Source: Verrucomicrobiota bacterium (GTDB taxonomy: Bacteria; Verrucomicrobiota; Verrucomicrobiia; Methylacidiphilales; JBCCWR01). Taken from it: DNA of 64,000 nt. A program made the position numbers and the translations under genes. The notes beneath the pieces were generated by a model, which was not told the origin of the DNA, searched no databases, and was given only the letters and a program-made list of their open reading frames with translations. Shown piece by piece: positions 8,857-18,866 of this stretch (position 1 is the stretch's first letter; every line of letters starts with the position of its first letter). The DNA is taken from the NCBI GenBank assembly GCA_039192515.1, contig JBCCXA010000015.1:1-64000 (forward strand), given 5' to 3'.

Positions 8857-9039
8857 ATGAAATCGAGTTCCCCTCTCTATCTCATTGCCGGGTTGTTTGC
8901 TTTGCTTATTATTGTATTAGGTTTAGTAAACAGGTATGAAATTATCACTGTTCCGGAGCAAGGGAAAATAGTCAGATTAGATCGCTATACAGGGGATGTG
9001 AGCGTAGAGGATATGTATCCCGCATCTGTAGAGCCCTAA
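8857..9039 (+). CDS. Small membrane protein of unknown function
   Basis: A 60-residue protein with one N-terminal transmembrane segment (about residues 7-24, LYLIAGLFALLIIVLGLV) and a short hydrophilic tail. I do not recognise the family. The gene starts two bases after the SMR gene stop and ends 14 bases before yacG, so it is very likely translated as part of that operon. The tight packing supports it as real despite its size. Confidence 0.6.
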   Translation: MKSSSPLYLIAGLFALLIIVLGLVNRYEIITVPEQGKIVRLDRYTGDVSVEDMYPASVEP

Positions 9040-9053
9040 GGAGCTGCCTCAAA

Positions 9054-9272
9054 ATGACTAATCCCATGGTAAAGTGTCCCACCTGCGGAAAAAAGGGTCA
9101 TTGGTTTGCGACTGATTTGGGGCCCTTTTGCAGTAGGCGTTGCAGACTGATTGACCTTGGCAAGTGGTTTGATGAAGATCACCGAATTTCAGAGCGATTG
9201 CGCCCAGATCATCTAGAAGACTACGAAGAGCTTCCGCCTGGCACTTATCTGGATTACCCGGAAAGGGATTAG
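9054..9272 (+). CDS. yacG: YacG-type zinc protein (DNA gyrase inhibitor)
   Basis: A 72-residue zinc-binding protein with the family pattern Cys8-x2-Cys11-x14-Cys26-x3-Cys30, embedded in VKCPTCGKKGHWF and GPFCSRRCRLIDLGKWF. E. coli YacG binds gyrase subunit B and inhibits its DNA binding. The C-terminal half here is acidic and proline-containing, as is common in the family. It is 14 bases after the small membrane protein gene and 38 bases before ruvA, so it probably shares their transcript. Confidence 0.88.
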   Translation: MTNPMVKCPTCGKKGHWFATDLGPFCSRRCRLIDLGKWFDEDHRISERLRPDHLEDYEELPPGTYLDYPERD

Positions 9273-9310
9273 AGTCTTCCTATTTGCGCAGCTTGTTCTA
9301 GGGTCAAAAC

Positions 9311-9922
9311 ATGATCGCATTTATTTCAGGTAAACTTGTCGAATCACTTCCAGGGCGAATCATTATTGAAACCGGGGGATTAGGATACGAAATTCTCATA
9401 CCGAATTCCACCTACGAGAATTTGCCAAATGAAGGGCAAGACCTGAGGCTCTGGACACATTTGCAGGTTAAGGAAGATGCGCATACGCTATACGGGTTTC
9501 ATAAAACGGAACAGCGTGATCTCTTTAGGCTGCTCATTTCTTATGTCTCAGGCGTAGGGCCCAAATTGGCGTTATCCTTATTGAGTGGATGTACGTCGCC
9601 TCAATTTCGCACGGCAGTGGCACATGGCGATGTAGGATTTCTTTCCAAGATTAAAGGTGTGGGCAAAAAAACGGCTGAGCGCATCATTGTTGAACTCAAG
9701 GATAAAATGGGGGTGACGGAGGCGTGGGCAACTTCAACGGGAACAGCTTTAAGTGCTAGTGAGGAGGTTGTTAATCCGCAACAAGAATTAAATAACGATG
9801 CCCTGTTGGCTCTCATGGCATTGGGCTATAAACAACCTCATGCTCTTAAAGCTCTGGAGAAAGTAACAGAAAAAACGAGTATTGAACAGATGGTTAGGGA
9901 TGCCTTGAAGTTGTTGTCCTGA
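9311..9922 (+). CDS. ruvA: Holliday junction branch migration protein RuvA
   Basis: A 203-residue RuvA: an N-terminal OB-fold domain beginning MIAFISGKLVESLPGRIIIE, two helix-hairpin-helix motifs (SGVGPKLALSLL from about residue 80 and KGVGKKTAERII from about residue 115), and a C-terminal three-helix domain that contacts RuvB. RuvA tetramers hold the four-way junction while RuvB pumps DNA. The gene is followed by ruvB after 131 bases. No ruvC is in the window. Confidence 0.96.
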   Translation: MIAFISGKLVESLPGRIIIETGGLGYEILIPNSTYENLPNEGQDLRLWTHLQVKEDAHTLYGFHKTEQRDLFRLLISYVSGVGPKLALSLLSGCTSPQFRTAVAHGDVGFLSKIKGVGKKTAERIIVELKDKMGVTEAWATSTGTALSASEEVVNPQQELNNDALLALMALGYKQPHALKALEKVTEKTSIEQMVRDALKLLS

Positions 9923-10053
9923 ATAGTTTTTTAGCCAACGAACTGCCAAGGTGCTTCAGTTCAAGGTGAAAATTAGCCTGATGTGATTTGCGTCATCCGA
10001 GTTTAAGTGGCCAAATCACTTTAAAAATTTCTCAAAATCAATAAACTGACTCT

Positions 10054-11076
10054 ATGGCTGAACATACCATTGCGCAATTTAATCATGATGAAGCAAATTC
10101 CGACCATTATGAGATTTCACTGCGCCCACAGAGATTAGAAGATTTTGTCGGCCAGGATAAAATCAAAGAACGTCTCCGAGTCATGGTGCAATCAGCCAAA
10201 ATGAGGGAAGAGGCTCTGGATCATCTTCTTCTCTGCGGCCCGCCGGGCCTGGGCAAAACAACTCTGGCAAATATTCTCTCTCAAGAACTCAACGTCAATC
10301 TTCGCACGACCTCTGGGCCAGTCATTGACAAGGCCGGCGACTTAGCTGGTCTGCTCACCAATTTGCAGCAGGGTGATATTCTCTTTATAGACGAAATCCA
10401 TCGGCTCAATAAGGCGATTGAAGAGTATCTCTATCCAGCTATGGAAGATTACCGGATTGATATTATTATTGATCAAGGTCCCAATGCGCGTTCGGTGTGT
10501 TTGAATCTTCCCAAGTTCACGCTCGTTGGAGCCACAACCCGCGCCGGCATGCTTAGTGCACCACTTCGCTCAAGGTTTAGCATGATCAATCGCTTGGATT
10601 ACTACTCTGCTGAGTTTTTGCAAAAAGTTGTCTTACGTTCAGCTGATTTGTTAGATTTGCCTATGGATCCGAATGGAGCTTTTGAAATTGCCCGCCGGTC
10701 AAGGGGCACGCCTCGGATAGCGAATAATCTTTTGCGTTGGGTGCGTGACTATGCCTTAGTCAATGCAGGTGGAAGAGTAACATCTGAAGTTGCAGACAAA
10801 GCTCTCAATATGATCGAAATTGATTCCCATGGACTCGATGAAATGGATAAGCGAATTTTGGAGGCTCTGATAAATAAATTTCAAGGGGGACCTGTTGGGA
10901 TGAGCTCCCTGGCGGTTGCTACTGGCGAAGAGCCTGGCACGGTTGAGGAAGTGCACGAGCCTTACTTGATTTTAGAGGGCTATTTGCAACGCACACAACA
11001 AGGTAGAATTGCTTTGCCATTGGCTTATGAACGGCTAGGGCTAACGGCTCCCAAAAGGCAAAATGAGCTTATATAG
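10054..11076 (+). CDS. ruvB: Holliday junction branch migration ATPase RuvB
   Basis: A 340-residue AAA+ motor. The Walker A motif GPPGLGKTT begins at about residue 62, Walker B with DEIHR at about 113, followed by the sensor 1 segment [17 protein letters not shown] with the arginine finger region, and a C-terminal winged helix ([15 protein letters not shown]). It forms the hexameric ring that drives branch migration with RuvA. The 131-base gap after ruvA may hold its own promoter or just a leader. carB begins 66 bases downstream. Confidence 0.97.
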   Translation: MAEHTIAQFNHDEANSDHYEISLRPQRLEDFVGQDKIKERLRVMVQSAKMREEALDHLLLCGPPGLGKTTLANILSQELNVNLRTTSGPVIDKAGDLAGLLTNLQQGDILFIDEIHRLNKAIEEYLYPAMEDYRIDIIIDQGPNARSVCLNLPKFTLVGATTRAGMLSAPLRSRFSMINRLDYYSAEFLQKVVLRSADLLDLPMDPNGAFEIARRSRGTPRIANNLLRWVRDYALVNAGGRVTSEVADKALNMIEIDSHGLDEMDKRILEALINKFQGGPVGMSSLAVATGEEPGTVEEVHEPYLILEGYLQRTQQGRIALPLAYERLGLTAPKRQNELI

Positions 11077-11142
11077 TTGCCAATAACCAAGATTTAACAT
11101 TTTCTCTTCACAGACTAGAAATTGGGTCTATTGTTTCGCCCA

Positions 11143-14100
11143 ATGCCTAAACGCGACGATATTCAATCGATTCTCCTCATTGGTTCAGGACCCATTATTA
11201 TTGGTCAGGCTTGCGAATTTGATTATTCAGGCGTTCAAGCCTGTAAAGCTTTGAAAGCAGAAGGCTTCAGAGTCATCTTGGTCAATAGTAATCCGGCGAC
11301 GATTATGACGGACCCAGAGTTCGCTGATCGAACCTACATAGAGCCTATTACTCCAGAAGCTGTAGAGCTCATTATCAAAAAAGAGAAACCGGATGCGCTT
11401 CTACCAACTTTGGGTGGTCAAACGGCCTTGAACACCGCGATGAAGCTTTTTGAGTCGGGGGTGCTTAAGAAGCACAATGTGGAAATGATAGGCGCTAATG
11501 CTGATGCGATTCATAAGGGGGAAAACCGCCAAGTCTTTAAAGAACTAATGATCAAGATTGGGCTAGATGTCGCCCAGTCCGGGATAGCTCACAATCTTCA
11601 AGAGGCTAAGGATGTTGCCAAAGAAATTGGACAATTTCCAGTCATCACGCGGCCTGCTTTTACCTTGGGAGGCACGGGCGGAGGTGTTGCTTACAATTGG
11701 GAGGAGTTTGAGGAGTTGGCAGCTCGTGGATTAGATCTATCACCTACAACAGAAATTCTGATAGAAGAGTCACTTCTTGGATGGAAAGAGTATGAAATGG
11801 AGGTCGTTCGGGATAAGAATGATAACTGCATTATTATCTGTTCCATTGAAAATTTTGACCCTATGGGAGTGCATACCGGAGATTCTATAACGGTAGCCCC
11901 TGCGCAAACTTTAACAGATAAAGAGTTTCAATACATGCGGGATGCTTCCTTTGCCATCATCCGTGAGATAGGTGTCGAGACTGGCGGGTCGAATATCCAA
12001 TTTTCAATAGATCCTAGATCTGGCCGCATGATTGTCATTGAGATGAACCCCAGGGTATCGCGCTCATCGGCCTTGGCATCTAAAGCAACCGGATTTCCCA
12101 TTGCCAAAGTTGCCGCCAAATTGGCGGTTGGGTATACTCTGGATGAGCTCAAAAATGATATCACACGTGATACACCAGCTTCTTTCGAGCCCACGATTGA
12201 TTATGTAGTCACTAAGATTCCTCGATTCACTTTTGAGAAATTTTCTGATGCTGACAGCACCTTAACATCGCAAATGAAAAGTGTGGGAGAAGCCATGGCT
12301 ATCGGCCGAACGTTTAAGGAGTCCTTCCAGAAGGCGGTTCGATCACTTGATCTTAAAGAGAGGGACGGAAGCTTGGCTTTGGGGTCCCCTACAGAGAAAG
12401 AGCCTGATGAACTGATACGAACTAAATTGCGCTCCCCGAACAATCAGCGCCTATGGTGGATAACCCATGCATTACAGCACGGATTTTCTCTAGAAGAAAT
12501 CCACCAAATTTCTGCGATAGATCGTTGGTTTTTGCAGAATATCAAGCAGATTTATGATCTCTCTATTGAGGTTGAAGATAAATCTTTTGTAGGCAATAAA
12601 GAGTTATTACCTCTTCTCGCCAAAGCCAAAAGCTACGGTTTCTCTGACAAACAAATTGCTGAACTCACTGCACCAAAAGACCAGTACCAAGAAGCTAAGG
12701 ATGCGCTTTTGGCCTGGAGAATAGAAAATGGACTGACACCAAGCTATCGCCTCGTGGATACTTGCGCGGCAGAATTTGAAGCTTATACCCCATACTTTTA
12801 TTCCACCTATGATCGCGGGGACAATGAACATAGGTTAACAGATACAAAGAAAGTGATTATTTTAGGGGGTGGTCCAAATCGTATAGGCCAAGGCATAGAA
12901 TTCGATTACTGCTGTGTACATGCAAGTCTCTCTCTGCAGAAGCAAGGCTTCGAAACGATTATGGTAAATTCCAATCCTGAGACAGTTTCCACGGACTATG
13001 ATACATCTGACAAGCTCTACTTTGAACCACTTACAGTAGAGGATGTTCTGAGTATTTATCATGCAGAGAATACCAACGATTCAGTCTTAGGTGTCATTGT
13101 GCAGTTTGGAGGGCAGACCCCTCTCAATCTTGCTTCAGGTTTGGCAAGCAAAGGTGTCCGTATCATTGGCACTTCTGTCAATTCTATTGAGAGGGCGGAG
13201 GACCGTAAACTATTCCAAGAGATGATTCAAAAGCTCGACCTTCGTCAGCCAATTAATGCAACTGCGATTGATACGGAAGGTGCACTTAGCGCGGCAACAA
13301 AAGTGGGATACCCTGTTCTTATGCGTCCGTCCTTCGTTTTAGGTGGACGCGCTATGCAGGTTGTTTACAGCGACAAGGAGCTTCTCGAATACATGGAAAC
13401 AAATACTGTGCAGGTTAGTTCTGAAAGACCTGTTTTGTTGGATCAGTTTCTCGATGACGCGACAGAAATTGATGTGGATTGTTTAGCGGATGGAGAGAAA
13501 GCCATTGTTGGTGCCATTATGGAGCATATTGAGCGTGCTGGGGTACATTCAGGTGATAGTGCTTGCACCATTCCTCCCTACTCTTTGAGTTCCGGAATGA
13601 TCGAGACAATTCGGTCTGCTACGTTGGCAATCGCCAAGGAACTTCATGTGAAGGGTCTGATGAATGTGCAATATGCTGTTAAGGACGACACGCTTTATAT
13701 TATTGAGGTAAACCCTAGAGCCTCCCGAACTGTGCCTTTTGTCAGTAAGGCTGTTGGAGTGCCACTGGCAAAGTACGCTTCGCGGATTATGGCTGGAGAA
13801 AGTCTGGACGACATTGGCTTTCATAAAGAAGTTACACCGGATTACTTCTGCGTGAAAGAAGCCGTTTTTCCTTTTGTTAAGTTTCGAGGTGTTGACATAT
13901 TGCTCGGCCCAGAAATGAAATCAACTGGAGAGGTCATGGGGATAGATGCAGATTTTGGTTTGGCCTATGGCAAAGCACAAATGGCGGCTCAACCCCCTTT
14001 GCCCTCAAAAGGCAAAGTATTTGTGTCCGTGAGGGATCAAGACAAGGAGGCTGCCATCAAGCTAGCAGGAGAGCTCTCCGGACTCGGTTTTGAAATATGC

Positions 14101-14406
14101 AGCACGCATGGCACGGCACAAGCCATTCGGGATCATAAGATTCCTGTGACGCCTTTACTAAAACTCGCTGAAGGAAGACCAAATGTCCTCGACTTGATTA
14201 AGAATGATGAAATCAAGCTGGTGGTTAATACTCCTGCAGGTCCAGTCGCGCGCCAAGACGAGGTAAAAATTCGCACGCAAGCTCTTTACCATCATGTTCC
14301 AGTCATGACCACCATTTCAGCCGCTCAGGCGTCTGTTGAGGCGATAGCTTCCTTTAAGAAAGAGGGTTTAAGTGTGCAGCCTCTACAGGATTACCACGCA
14401 AACTGA
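11143..14406 (+). CDS. carB: Carbamoyl-phosphate synthase large subunit
   Basis: A 1,087-residue CarB with the usual duplicated ATP-grasp organisation: the carboxyphosphate half beginning [17 protein letters not shown], the oligomerisation region near residues 400-550, the carbamoyl-phosphate half beginning [16 protein letters not shown], and a C-terminal MGS-like allosteric domain ([13 protein letters not shown] to the end). It makes carbamoyl phosphate from bicarbonate, ATP and ammonia channelled from CarA, for pyrimidines and arginine. ATG 11143 is chosen because family members start MPKR; a TTG at 11122 would add seven residues. carA is not in the window. The gene ends ten bases from the convergent transporter gene. 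Confidence 0.96.
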   Translation: MPKRDDIQSILLIGSGPIIIGQACEFDYSGVQACKALKAEGFRVILVNSNPATIMTDPEFADRTYIEPITPEAVELIIKKEKPDALLPTLGGQTALNTAMKLFESGVLKKHNVEMIGANADAIHKGENRQVFKELMIKIGLDVAQSGIAHNLQEAKDVAKEIGQFPVITRPAFTLGGTGGGVAYNWEEFEELAARGLDLSPTTEILIEESLLGWKEYEMEVVRDKNDNCIIICSIENFDPMGVHTGDSITVAPAQTLTDKEFQYMRDASFAIIREIGVETGGSNIQFSIDPRSGRMIVIEMNPRVSRSSALASKATGFPIAKVAAKLAVGYTLDELKNDITRDTPASFEPTIDYVVTKIPRFTFEKFSDADSTLTSQMKSVGEAMAIGRTFKESFQKAVRSLDLKERDGSLALGSPTEKEPDELIRTKLRSPNNQRLWWITHALQHGFSLEEIHQISAIDRWFLQNIKQIYDLSIEVEDKSFVGNKELLPLLAKAKSYGFSDKQIAELTAPKDQYQEAKDALLAWRIENGLTPSYRLVDTCAAEFEAYTPYFYSTYDRGDNEHRLTDTKKVIILGGGPNRIGQGIEFDYCCVHASLSLQKQGFETIMVNSNPETVSTDYDTSDKLYFEPLTVEDVLSIYHAENTNDSVLGVIVQFGGQTPLNLASGLASKGVRIIGTSVNSIERAEDRKLFQEMIQKLDLRQPINATAIDTEGALSAATKVGYPVLMRPSFVLGGRAMQVVYSDKELLEYMETNTVQVSSERPVLLDQFLDDATEIDVDCLADGEKAIVGAIMEHIERAGVHSGDSACTIPPYSLSSGMIETIRSATLAIAKELHVKGLMNVQYAVKDDTLYIIEVNPRASRTVPFVSKAVGVPLAKYASRIMAGESLDDIGFHKEVTPDYFCVKEAVFPFVKFRGVDILLGPEMKSTGEVMGIDADFGLAYGKAQMAAQPPLPSKGKVFVSVRDQDKEAAIKLAGELSGLGFEICSTHGTAQAIRDHKIPVTPLLKLAEGRPNVLDLIKNDEIKLVVNTPAGPVARQDEVKIRTQALYHHVPVMTTISAAQASVEAIASFKKEGLSVQPLQDYHAN

Positions 14407-14416
14407 GTTTGGTTCA

Positions 14417-16195
14417 CTACCCCGTCTCATGCACGGTTGCCGAAGGTGAGTTGCGTTTTTTTAGTTTGCTTCCAATTAAGACTGCTAGGAAGAAGGCTGC
14501 AAAAATAAAGATACCTGTAAATTGGAGTTTTGACCAAAGCACCCAGAGGCTGCTGCCACCTGCTACTAGAGTAGCGACAAACATCGCACCGTTCCAGACA
14601 AACTTCATTTTGCCTTGTGGCGTTTGTTTTCCCAATAATGTCTTTTGATTCATTAATAGGAAAAAGGCAATATAGGCAATAGGAAGAAGGACCATGCCAA
14701 AAACCGATGTAGGAATAGCTAGCCAAAGCTTTGCTTGATTCCAAGCAAAAGGTCCAATAGCCCCAATGAATACCATGAAAACACCTATCCTGAAATAGTG
14801 CTTGTTTCCAGGTTTATTCAAAGCCTCGCATAAACAGAATCCGTTGATTGTCATGAGTACAATTGCGGTGCTCAATGCCATTCCAAAGATTCCTAGGCCA
14901 AATATATAATGGGCTAGAGTAGGGCCTGTGATGGGTGTTAATGCGTTAGAGAGTTGGAATGCGTCTCTTTTAACGAGCATGGCAGCCATACGCTTTTCGG
15001 CTACAGGCATCTTTGAAATTTGCTGTATGATATCATTATCTGAGAGATTCGCAAAGGCTTCGCCACCTAATTGGCTTTTGAGTCGCCCTTCTAAGTTTTT
15101 CTGGTAGCCACTTTGTAAAGTCTTAGGAACTTGGAGCTCCAAGTTATTTTGTGAATTTTCCAGGCCTGCCGGGATTTTGGCATGGAATTGAGAGGCTGAA
15201 ACAATGACGACACAGGCTGTAGCTATGACAAAGGGAATAAAAAGCCCAGTAGATAAGTCAAAAACCGCGAGTCCTTTAAACTCTTTACTCCAGCCTTTCT
15301 TTAGCATCGAATAGGGAAGTAAGAAGGTCATATTAATGCCGACAGCAGCAGCAGCAGCACTGATAATTATCGAGCGTTGTTGATCAACAATTAAACCGCT
15401 CCAATAAGCTCTTCCCTCAGCGGTTAAGTCCGCCAGAAATGGGGAGAAGCTCGCCGTAGGTTCTGAAAGCGAGCTCCAACTGGGGATCAGTCCGAGGAAA
15501 ATCTTATTCCATGCTACTTCACCACTGATGCTCATGCGAATGACAACCGCAAAAAAGCAAAGCACGATGCCTCCCACCATGGTTTTCATAGTCCAATCAA
15601 ATGCCTTTACACCCCATCCCCCACGGCTGTAGAGCATGACGACTGTAGCCGCTACAGCTAATGTAGTGCCAACAATGATGATTTTGCTCCATGGTTCGGG
15701 AATGCCGCCCTCTCCTAAAAACTGTGGTAATAAGTTTTGTTGAACGGCTGCCGTAGCAAGGGAAAATTGCGGCATGGACCAAACCATGTTTGCAGCCATA
15801 GAAGCAAGTAGCCATCCCCAACCAAGAACAGGGCTGATGTGTTCATTGATCGCTTTGAAAGGGCTCTTGCCCGTGGAAAGTGTGACGTAGGCTATGGCAC
15901 TTAACATGATGACTCCAAGAATCATAGCCAGAGGTTGTACCCACATAAAGGCAAAGCCAGCTATGATTCCTAAGTAAAGGGCTGATGAAAGCGAGCCACC
16001 CCCCAAGGTGATTGCGCTTTGGATCCAACCTGGTCCAGATAATTTGGTATAGGCCAATAAGGTGCCCAAGGAGCCTTGGGCTTTTCCTTCGGTAATGATT
16101 TGTTTATGTTTTTCGATATCTGGGTTTGAAAAGGATTGAGAAGGTGTTACAGGATTAGTCATTCCATCAGGAGCTTGGTTTTCTGTGTTGATCAT
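14417..16195 (-). CDS. Nramp-fold membrane transporter lacking canonical metal-site motifs
   Basis: A 592-residue protein with about eleven to twelve hydrophobic helices. The first helix region GPGWIQSAITLGGGSLSSA aligns with the Nramp helix 1 block GPGF...DPGN, but DPGN is replaced by GGGS. In helix 6 the metal-site MPH motif is replaced by LPY (TFLLPYSMLKKGW). A long loop between residues about 330 and 395 is extra. Nramp proteins move Mn2+ or Fe2+ with protons; without the Asp/Asn and Met ligands this protein may carry something else. It is the last gene of a cluster with two Gfo/Idh/MocA oxidoreductases (42-base gap) and a ROK regulator, so a sugar-pathway link is plausible. Family placement is by fold-level similarity and is moderate. 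Confidence 0.65.
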   Translation of the reverse strand: MINTENQAPDGMTNPVTPSQSFSNPDIEKHKQIITEGKAQGSLGTLLAYTKLSGPGWIQSAITLGGGSLSSALYLGIIAGFAFMWVQPLAMILGVIMLSAIAYVTLSTGKSPFKAINEHISPVLGWGWLLASMAANMVWSMPQFSLATAAVQQNLLPQFLGEGGIPEPWSKIIIVGTTLAVAATVVMLYSRGGWGVKAFDWTMKTMVGGIVLCFFAVVIRMSISGEVAWNKIFLGLIPSWSSLSEPTASFSPFLADLTAEGRAYWSGLIVDQQRSIIISAAAAAVGINMTFLLPYSMLKKGWSKEFKGLAVFDLSTGLFIPFVIATACVVIVSASQFHAKIPAGLENSQNNLELQVPKTLQSGYQKNLEGRLKSQLGGEAFANLSDNDIIQQISKMPVAEKRMAAMLVKRDAFQLSNALTPITGPTLAHYIFGLGIFGMALSTAIVLMTINGFCLCEALNKPGNKHYFRIGVFMVFIGAIGPFAWNQAKLWLAIPTSVFGMVLLPIAYIAFFLLMNQKTLLGKQTPQGKMKFVWNGAMFVATLVAGGSSLWVLWSKLQFTGIFIFAAFFLAVLIGSKLKKRNSPSATVHETG

Positions 16196-16237
16196 CCTTG
16201 TTCCTTACGTTGATTATTAAGGAGGCGTAGTAATCCT

Positions 16238-17314
16238 TCAGTCTTTATAAGAATCGGCAATTTCTTGGGCCATTAGTGATAGTTCAGCCGCTTTAAAAAC
16301 ATGCTCTTGGGTCATCGCTTTTTCAGTTCTATTGAGTAGGTCTAAGATAAGCTCTCCAAAAAAGGGATACCCTACTTTCCCCTCACATTCAATCATCTTA
16401 GGTTCATGATCAGTTGTGAGATAAATTCTCTGCCCCGGGTTGCCTGATTGGGCAATGTCTAAGTATTTGCGGACTTCCAGAGTACCTTTAGTGCCTAAGA
16501 CGAAAGTGCGTCCATCACCCCATATAGGCATTCCGTCAGGAGTCCACCAATCTACTCGGCAATAGCACGAGGATCCCGTTGAGGTGATGAGTTGGGCTTC
16601 GCCAAAGTCTTCCAAGCCGGGTTTGTCAGGATTGCCAAAATTAGCTACACGCGCATATTTGACAACGGCATCTTCTACACCGGCATAAGTCAAAAATTGC
16701 TCAAATTGATGCGATCCAATATCTGTAAGAATGCCTCCGTAGGCTTCTTTATCAAAGAACCAATCAGGTCTTGCAGATTTAGAAAGTCTATGAGGCGCTA
16801 TGATGAGCACTTGAAGAACGTCGCCAATCAGGTCCTGACTTATTAATTCTCCTGCATGCCAGCCCGCTTCTGTGTGAAGGCGCTCCGAGAAATAGACCAT
16901 GTATTTTTTATGAGTCTCTTTGACAAGCTTCTTAGCTCTTTCAAGTTGTTCTAAGGTGGTGAAAGGAGATTTGTCAGTAAAATAGTCTTTACCAGCTCGC
17001 ATAGCTTTTTCCCCGACCTCATATCTTTTATTGGGTATAGCTGCGGCATTGACTAAAAGAATCTCCTGATCATCTAGAATCTGTTCATAGCTATCAGCAA
17101 CGGAGATGCCTGGAAATTTTTTTAAGTAGCTTTCAATTTTTTGAGGATCTGAATCGTATACCCATTTGCATACACCTCCAGCTTCTAAAAGCCCATTGGT
17201 CTGCCCATAGATGTGACCATGGTCTAGGTATGCTGTGGCAAAAACAAACTCTCCCTTTTCAACGACTGGTTTTGTTTCTCCAGATGGTGCGTAGTCAAAC
17301 CCCGTCTTGCTCAT
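16238..17314 (-). CDS. Gfo/Idh/MocA-family oxidoreductase
   Basis: A 358-residue NAD(P)-dependent oxidoreductase of the glucose-fructose oxidoreductase type. The Rossmann half begins after a longer than usual N-terminal stretch (residues 1-22), with the strand FVFATAYLDHGH in place of the classical GxGxxG motif, and continues through NAAAIPNKRYEVGEKAMRAGKDYFTDKSPF, where the family's conserved K/P pair (EKP normally) is DKSPF. The C-terminal alpha/beta domain includes GGILTDIGSHQFEQF, with the usual catalytic Asp/His. The substrate is unknown. It lies 103 bases downstream of a second family member and 42 bases upstream of the transporter gene. Confidence 0.85.
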   Translation of the reverse strand: MSKTGFDYAPSGETKPVVEKGEFVFATAYLDHGHIYGQTNGLLEAGGVCKWVYDSDPQKIESYLKKFPGISVADSYEQILDDQEILLVNAAAIPNKRYEVGEKAMRAGKDYFTDKSPFTTLEQLERAKKLVKETHKKYMVYFSERLHTEAGWHAGELISQDLIGDVLQVLIIAPHRLSKSARPDWFFDKEAYGGILTDIGSHQFEQFLTYAGVEDAVVKYARVANFGNPDKPGLEDFGEAQLITSTGSSCYCRVDWWTPDGMPIWGDGRTFVLGTKGTLEVRKYLDIAQSGNPGQRIYLTTDHEPKMIECEGKVGYPFFGELILDLLNRTEKAMTQEHVFKAAELSLMAQEIADSYKD

Positions 17315-17417
17315 TCTTTATTTTCGCTCACTCATATTGGGATATGTTTATAATGTGACTACAGTCAATAGCAAGTGAATGCGTAAGTTTGTATAAAAAT
17401 TTCTTGAGAGATTTGAT

Positions 17418-18563
17418 TTACCTAAAAGACTTTGCCATGTCTACGGGCGCTTTAGCCTTAATTGTTTCGCGTGATAGAGAATTTTTTTTGCGTTCAACTA
17501 GAGCTTCTCGGTATTCTATTCCATCGAGAGGAAGCAGGACGCGTTGCTCCTTCCATGAAGACAACAAGATAGCGTTAGCTATTTCTACGGACATAGAGGC
17601 ATCTCTCAAGGGGCCAATGAGCGCATCATCATTTGCAAGTGCATCGATGAAATTTCGCAAAACTCCAACATGCTGAGTACCTTTGTCTTCGCCAAACTTT
17701 TCAGTTCGAGTCTTCGTTTCAGGTGTTCCAAACATGTCATCTGTTTGTTTGGAGAATTCGTCAGAGGGCTGCGACAGGGTGCTCACAAGAAGTTCTCTAT
17801 TTTCCGCTATAATTGTGCCTTTGTTACCTACAATTTCTAGCCTGTTCACTCCGGGGTGTTCGCCTGTTGACCCTACAAAAATGGCCTTAGCTCCGGATGG
17901 CAAATCAAAAAAAGCGGAAACACTGTCCTCTACTTCAATGTCATGAAATTTACCAAATTCGCACTCTGCCCTAACAGACCGTGGCATACCAAAGATCCAA
18001 GAGAATATATCGATATTGTGGATGCATTGGTTCATAAGTGCTCCACCGCCTTCACCAGACCAAGTGCCTCGCCATGGACTGCAGCTAAAGTAAATTTCAG
18101 GTCGAAACCAGTTTGTCATAGTCCACTGGATTCGGTTTAACTCGCCTAGTTCGCCATCCGAGACAAGATCTCTAATTCTAGTGTAGTAAGGGTCGGTTCT
18201 TTGATTGAGCACAACTGCAGCAACTTTATTTTTTCTTTTGGTAAGTTGTATGAGGTCTCTGGCATCTTGGATTTCCAGTGCCACTGGTTTTTCGACAAGC
18301 ACATGCTTTCCAGCTTCAATGGCTTCCACCGCCAGACTCGCATGCAAGTGAGTAGGGGTAGCCAGTATCACGGCATCAATTTCTGAATTTTTTAAAAGCT
18401 CTTTGTAATCTTTATAATAGCGAACTCCACCCATTGATGATGGATCCATATCTGTTCTATCCGAAACGGCTAAAAGTTTGGCGCCATGGATTTTGTCTTC
18501 AGTAAGATTGCTGGCATGCAGCCTCCCAATATTACCAAAACCAATCAGCCCGAAATTTATCAT
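17418..18563 (-). CDS. Gfo/Idh/MocA-family oxidoreductase
   Basis: A 381-residue NAD(P)-dependent oxidoreductase. The N-terminal dinucleotide motif is canonical (GLIGFGNIGRLHA, residues 5-17), followed by ATPTHLHASLAVEA and the signature GKHVLVEKPVA with the conserved EKP. The C-terminal half has GGALMNQCIHNIDIFSWIFG, where the His/Asp pair is in the usual place. Members oxidise or isomerise sugars, inositols and their derivatives; the substrate here is not identifiable. Together with the ROK regulator upstream and the second oxidoreductase downstream, it suggests a sugar or polyol catabolic unit. Confidence 0.9.
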   Translation of the reverse strand: MINFGLIGFGNIGRLHASNLTEDKIHGAKLLAVSDRTDMDPSSMGGVRYYKDYKELLKNSEIDAVILATPTHLHASLAVEAIEAGKHVLVEKPVALEIQDARDLIQLTKRKNKVAAVVLNQRTDPYYTRIRDLVSDGELGELNRIQWTMTNWFRPEIYFSCSPWRGTWSGEGGGALMNQCIHNIDIFSWIFGMPRSVRAECEFGKFHDIEVEDSVSAFFDLPSGAKAIFVGSTGEHPGVNRLEIVGNKGTIIAENRELLVSTLSQPSDEFSKQTDDMFGTPETKTRTEKFGEDKGTQHVGVLRNFIDALANDDALIGPLRDASMSVEIANAILLSSWKEQRVLLPLDGIEYREALVERKKNSLSRETIKAKAPVDMAKSFR

Positions 18564-18616
18564 ATGAATTTTGCTCGTTAAATTATTATTAAATCGATAT
18601 GAGGCTAAAGAGACTT

Positions 18617-18860
18617 AAAGATTTTGCAAGATCTTGGCTTCAAGTAACATAGAGTTTTCTAGGAGTATTACCTTTTTTGAGACTGATGTCTTAACACTAT
18701 TTGGATGGGGCTACGCACTTGACCGCTTCGCTTTAGCTTGCTAGTAAAGGCTACGCGAACAGGATGTGATGGATATATCTTCGTTGACTCTCTTTTTCTT
18801 GTGGCTCAGGCTCTAACGGATTTCGTTCAGCTTGTATCAGATCATCCAGGCCAGGCTAAA
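18617..18860 (-). repeat. Dispersed 145-bp element, copy B (with an internal insertion)
   Basis: Copy B begins about six bases after the ROK gene stop, on the same strand. It shares the outer blocks with the other copies (AGCCACAAGAAAAAGAGAGTC at one end on the minus strand, and the palindrome CAAGATCTTG at the other). It is about 240 bases long because roughly 90 extra bases, around 18690-18770, sit between the two shared ends. The shared frame has one stop in this copy. The element fills nearly all of the 303-base gap between the ROK and oxidoreductase genes. Confidence 0.75.
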
Positions 18861-18866
18861 TGGATC

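Noticed and set aside
11928..13824. Several minus-strand ORFs inside carB
   Set aside because: They are shadows of the carB frame with no domain resemblance.
14399..14412. Short inverted repeat CAAAC/GTTTG between carB and the transporter
   Set aside because: Only five pairs and no T tract; too weak to call a terminator.
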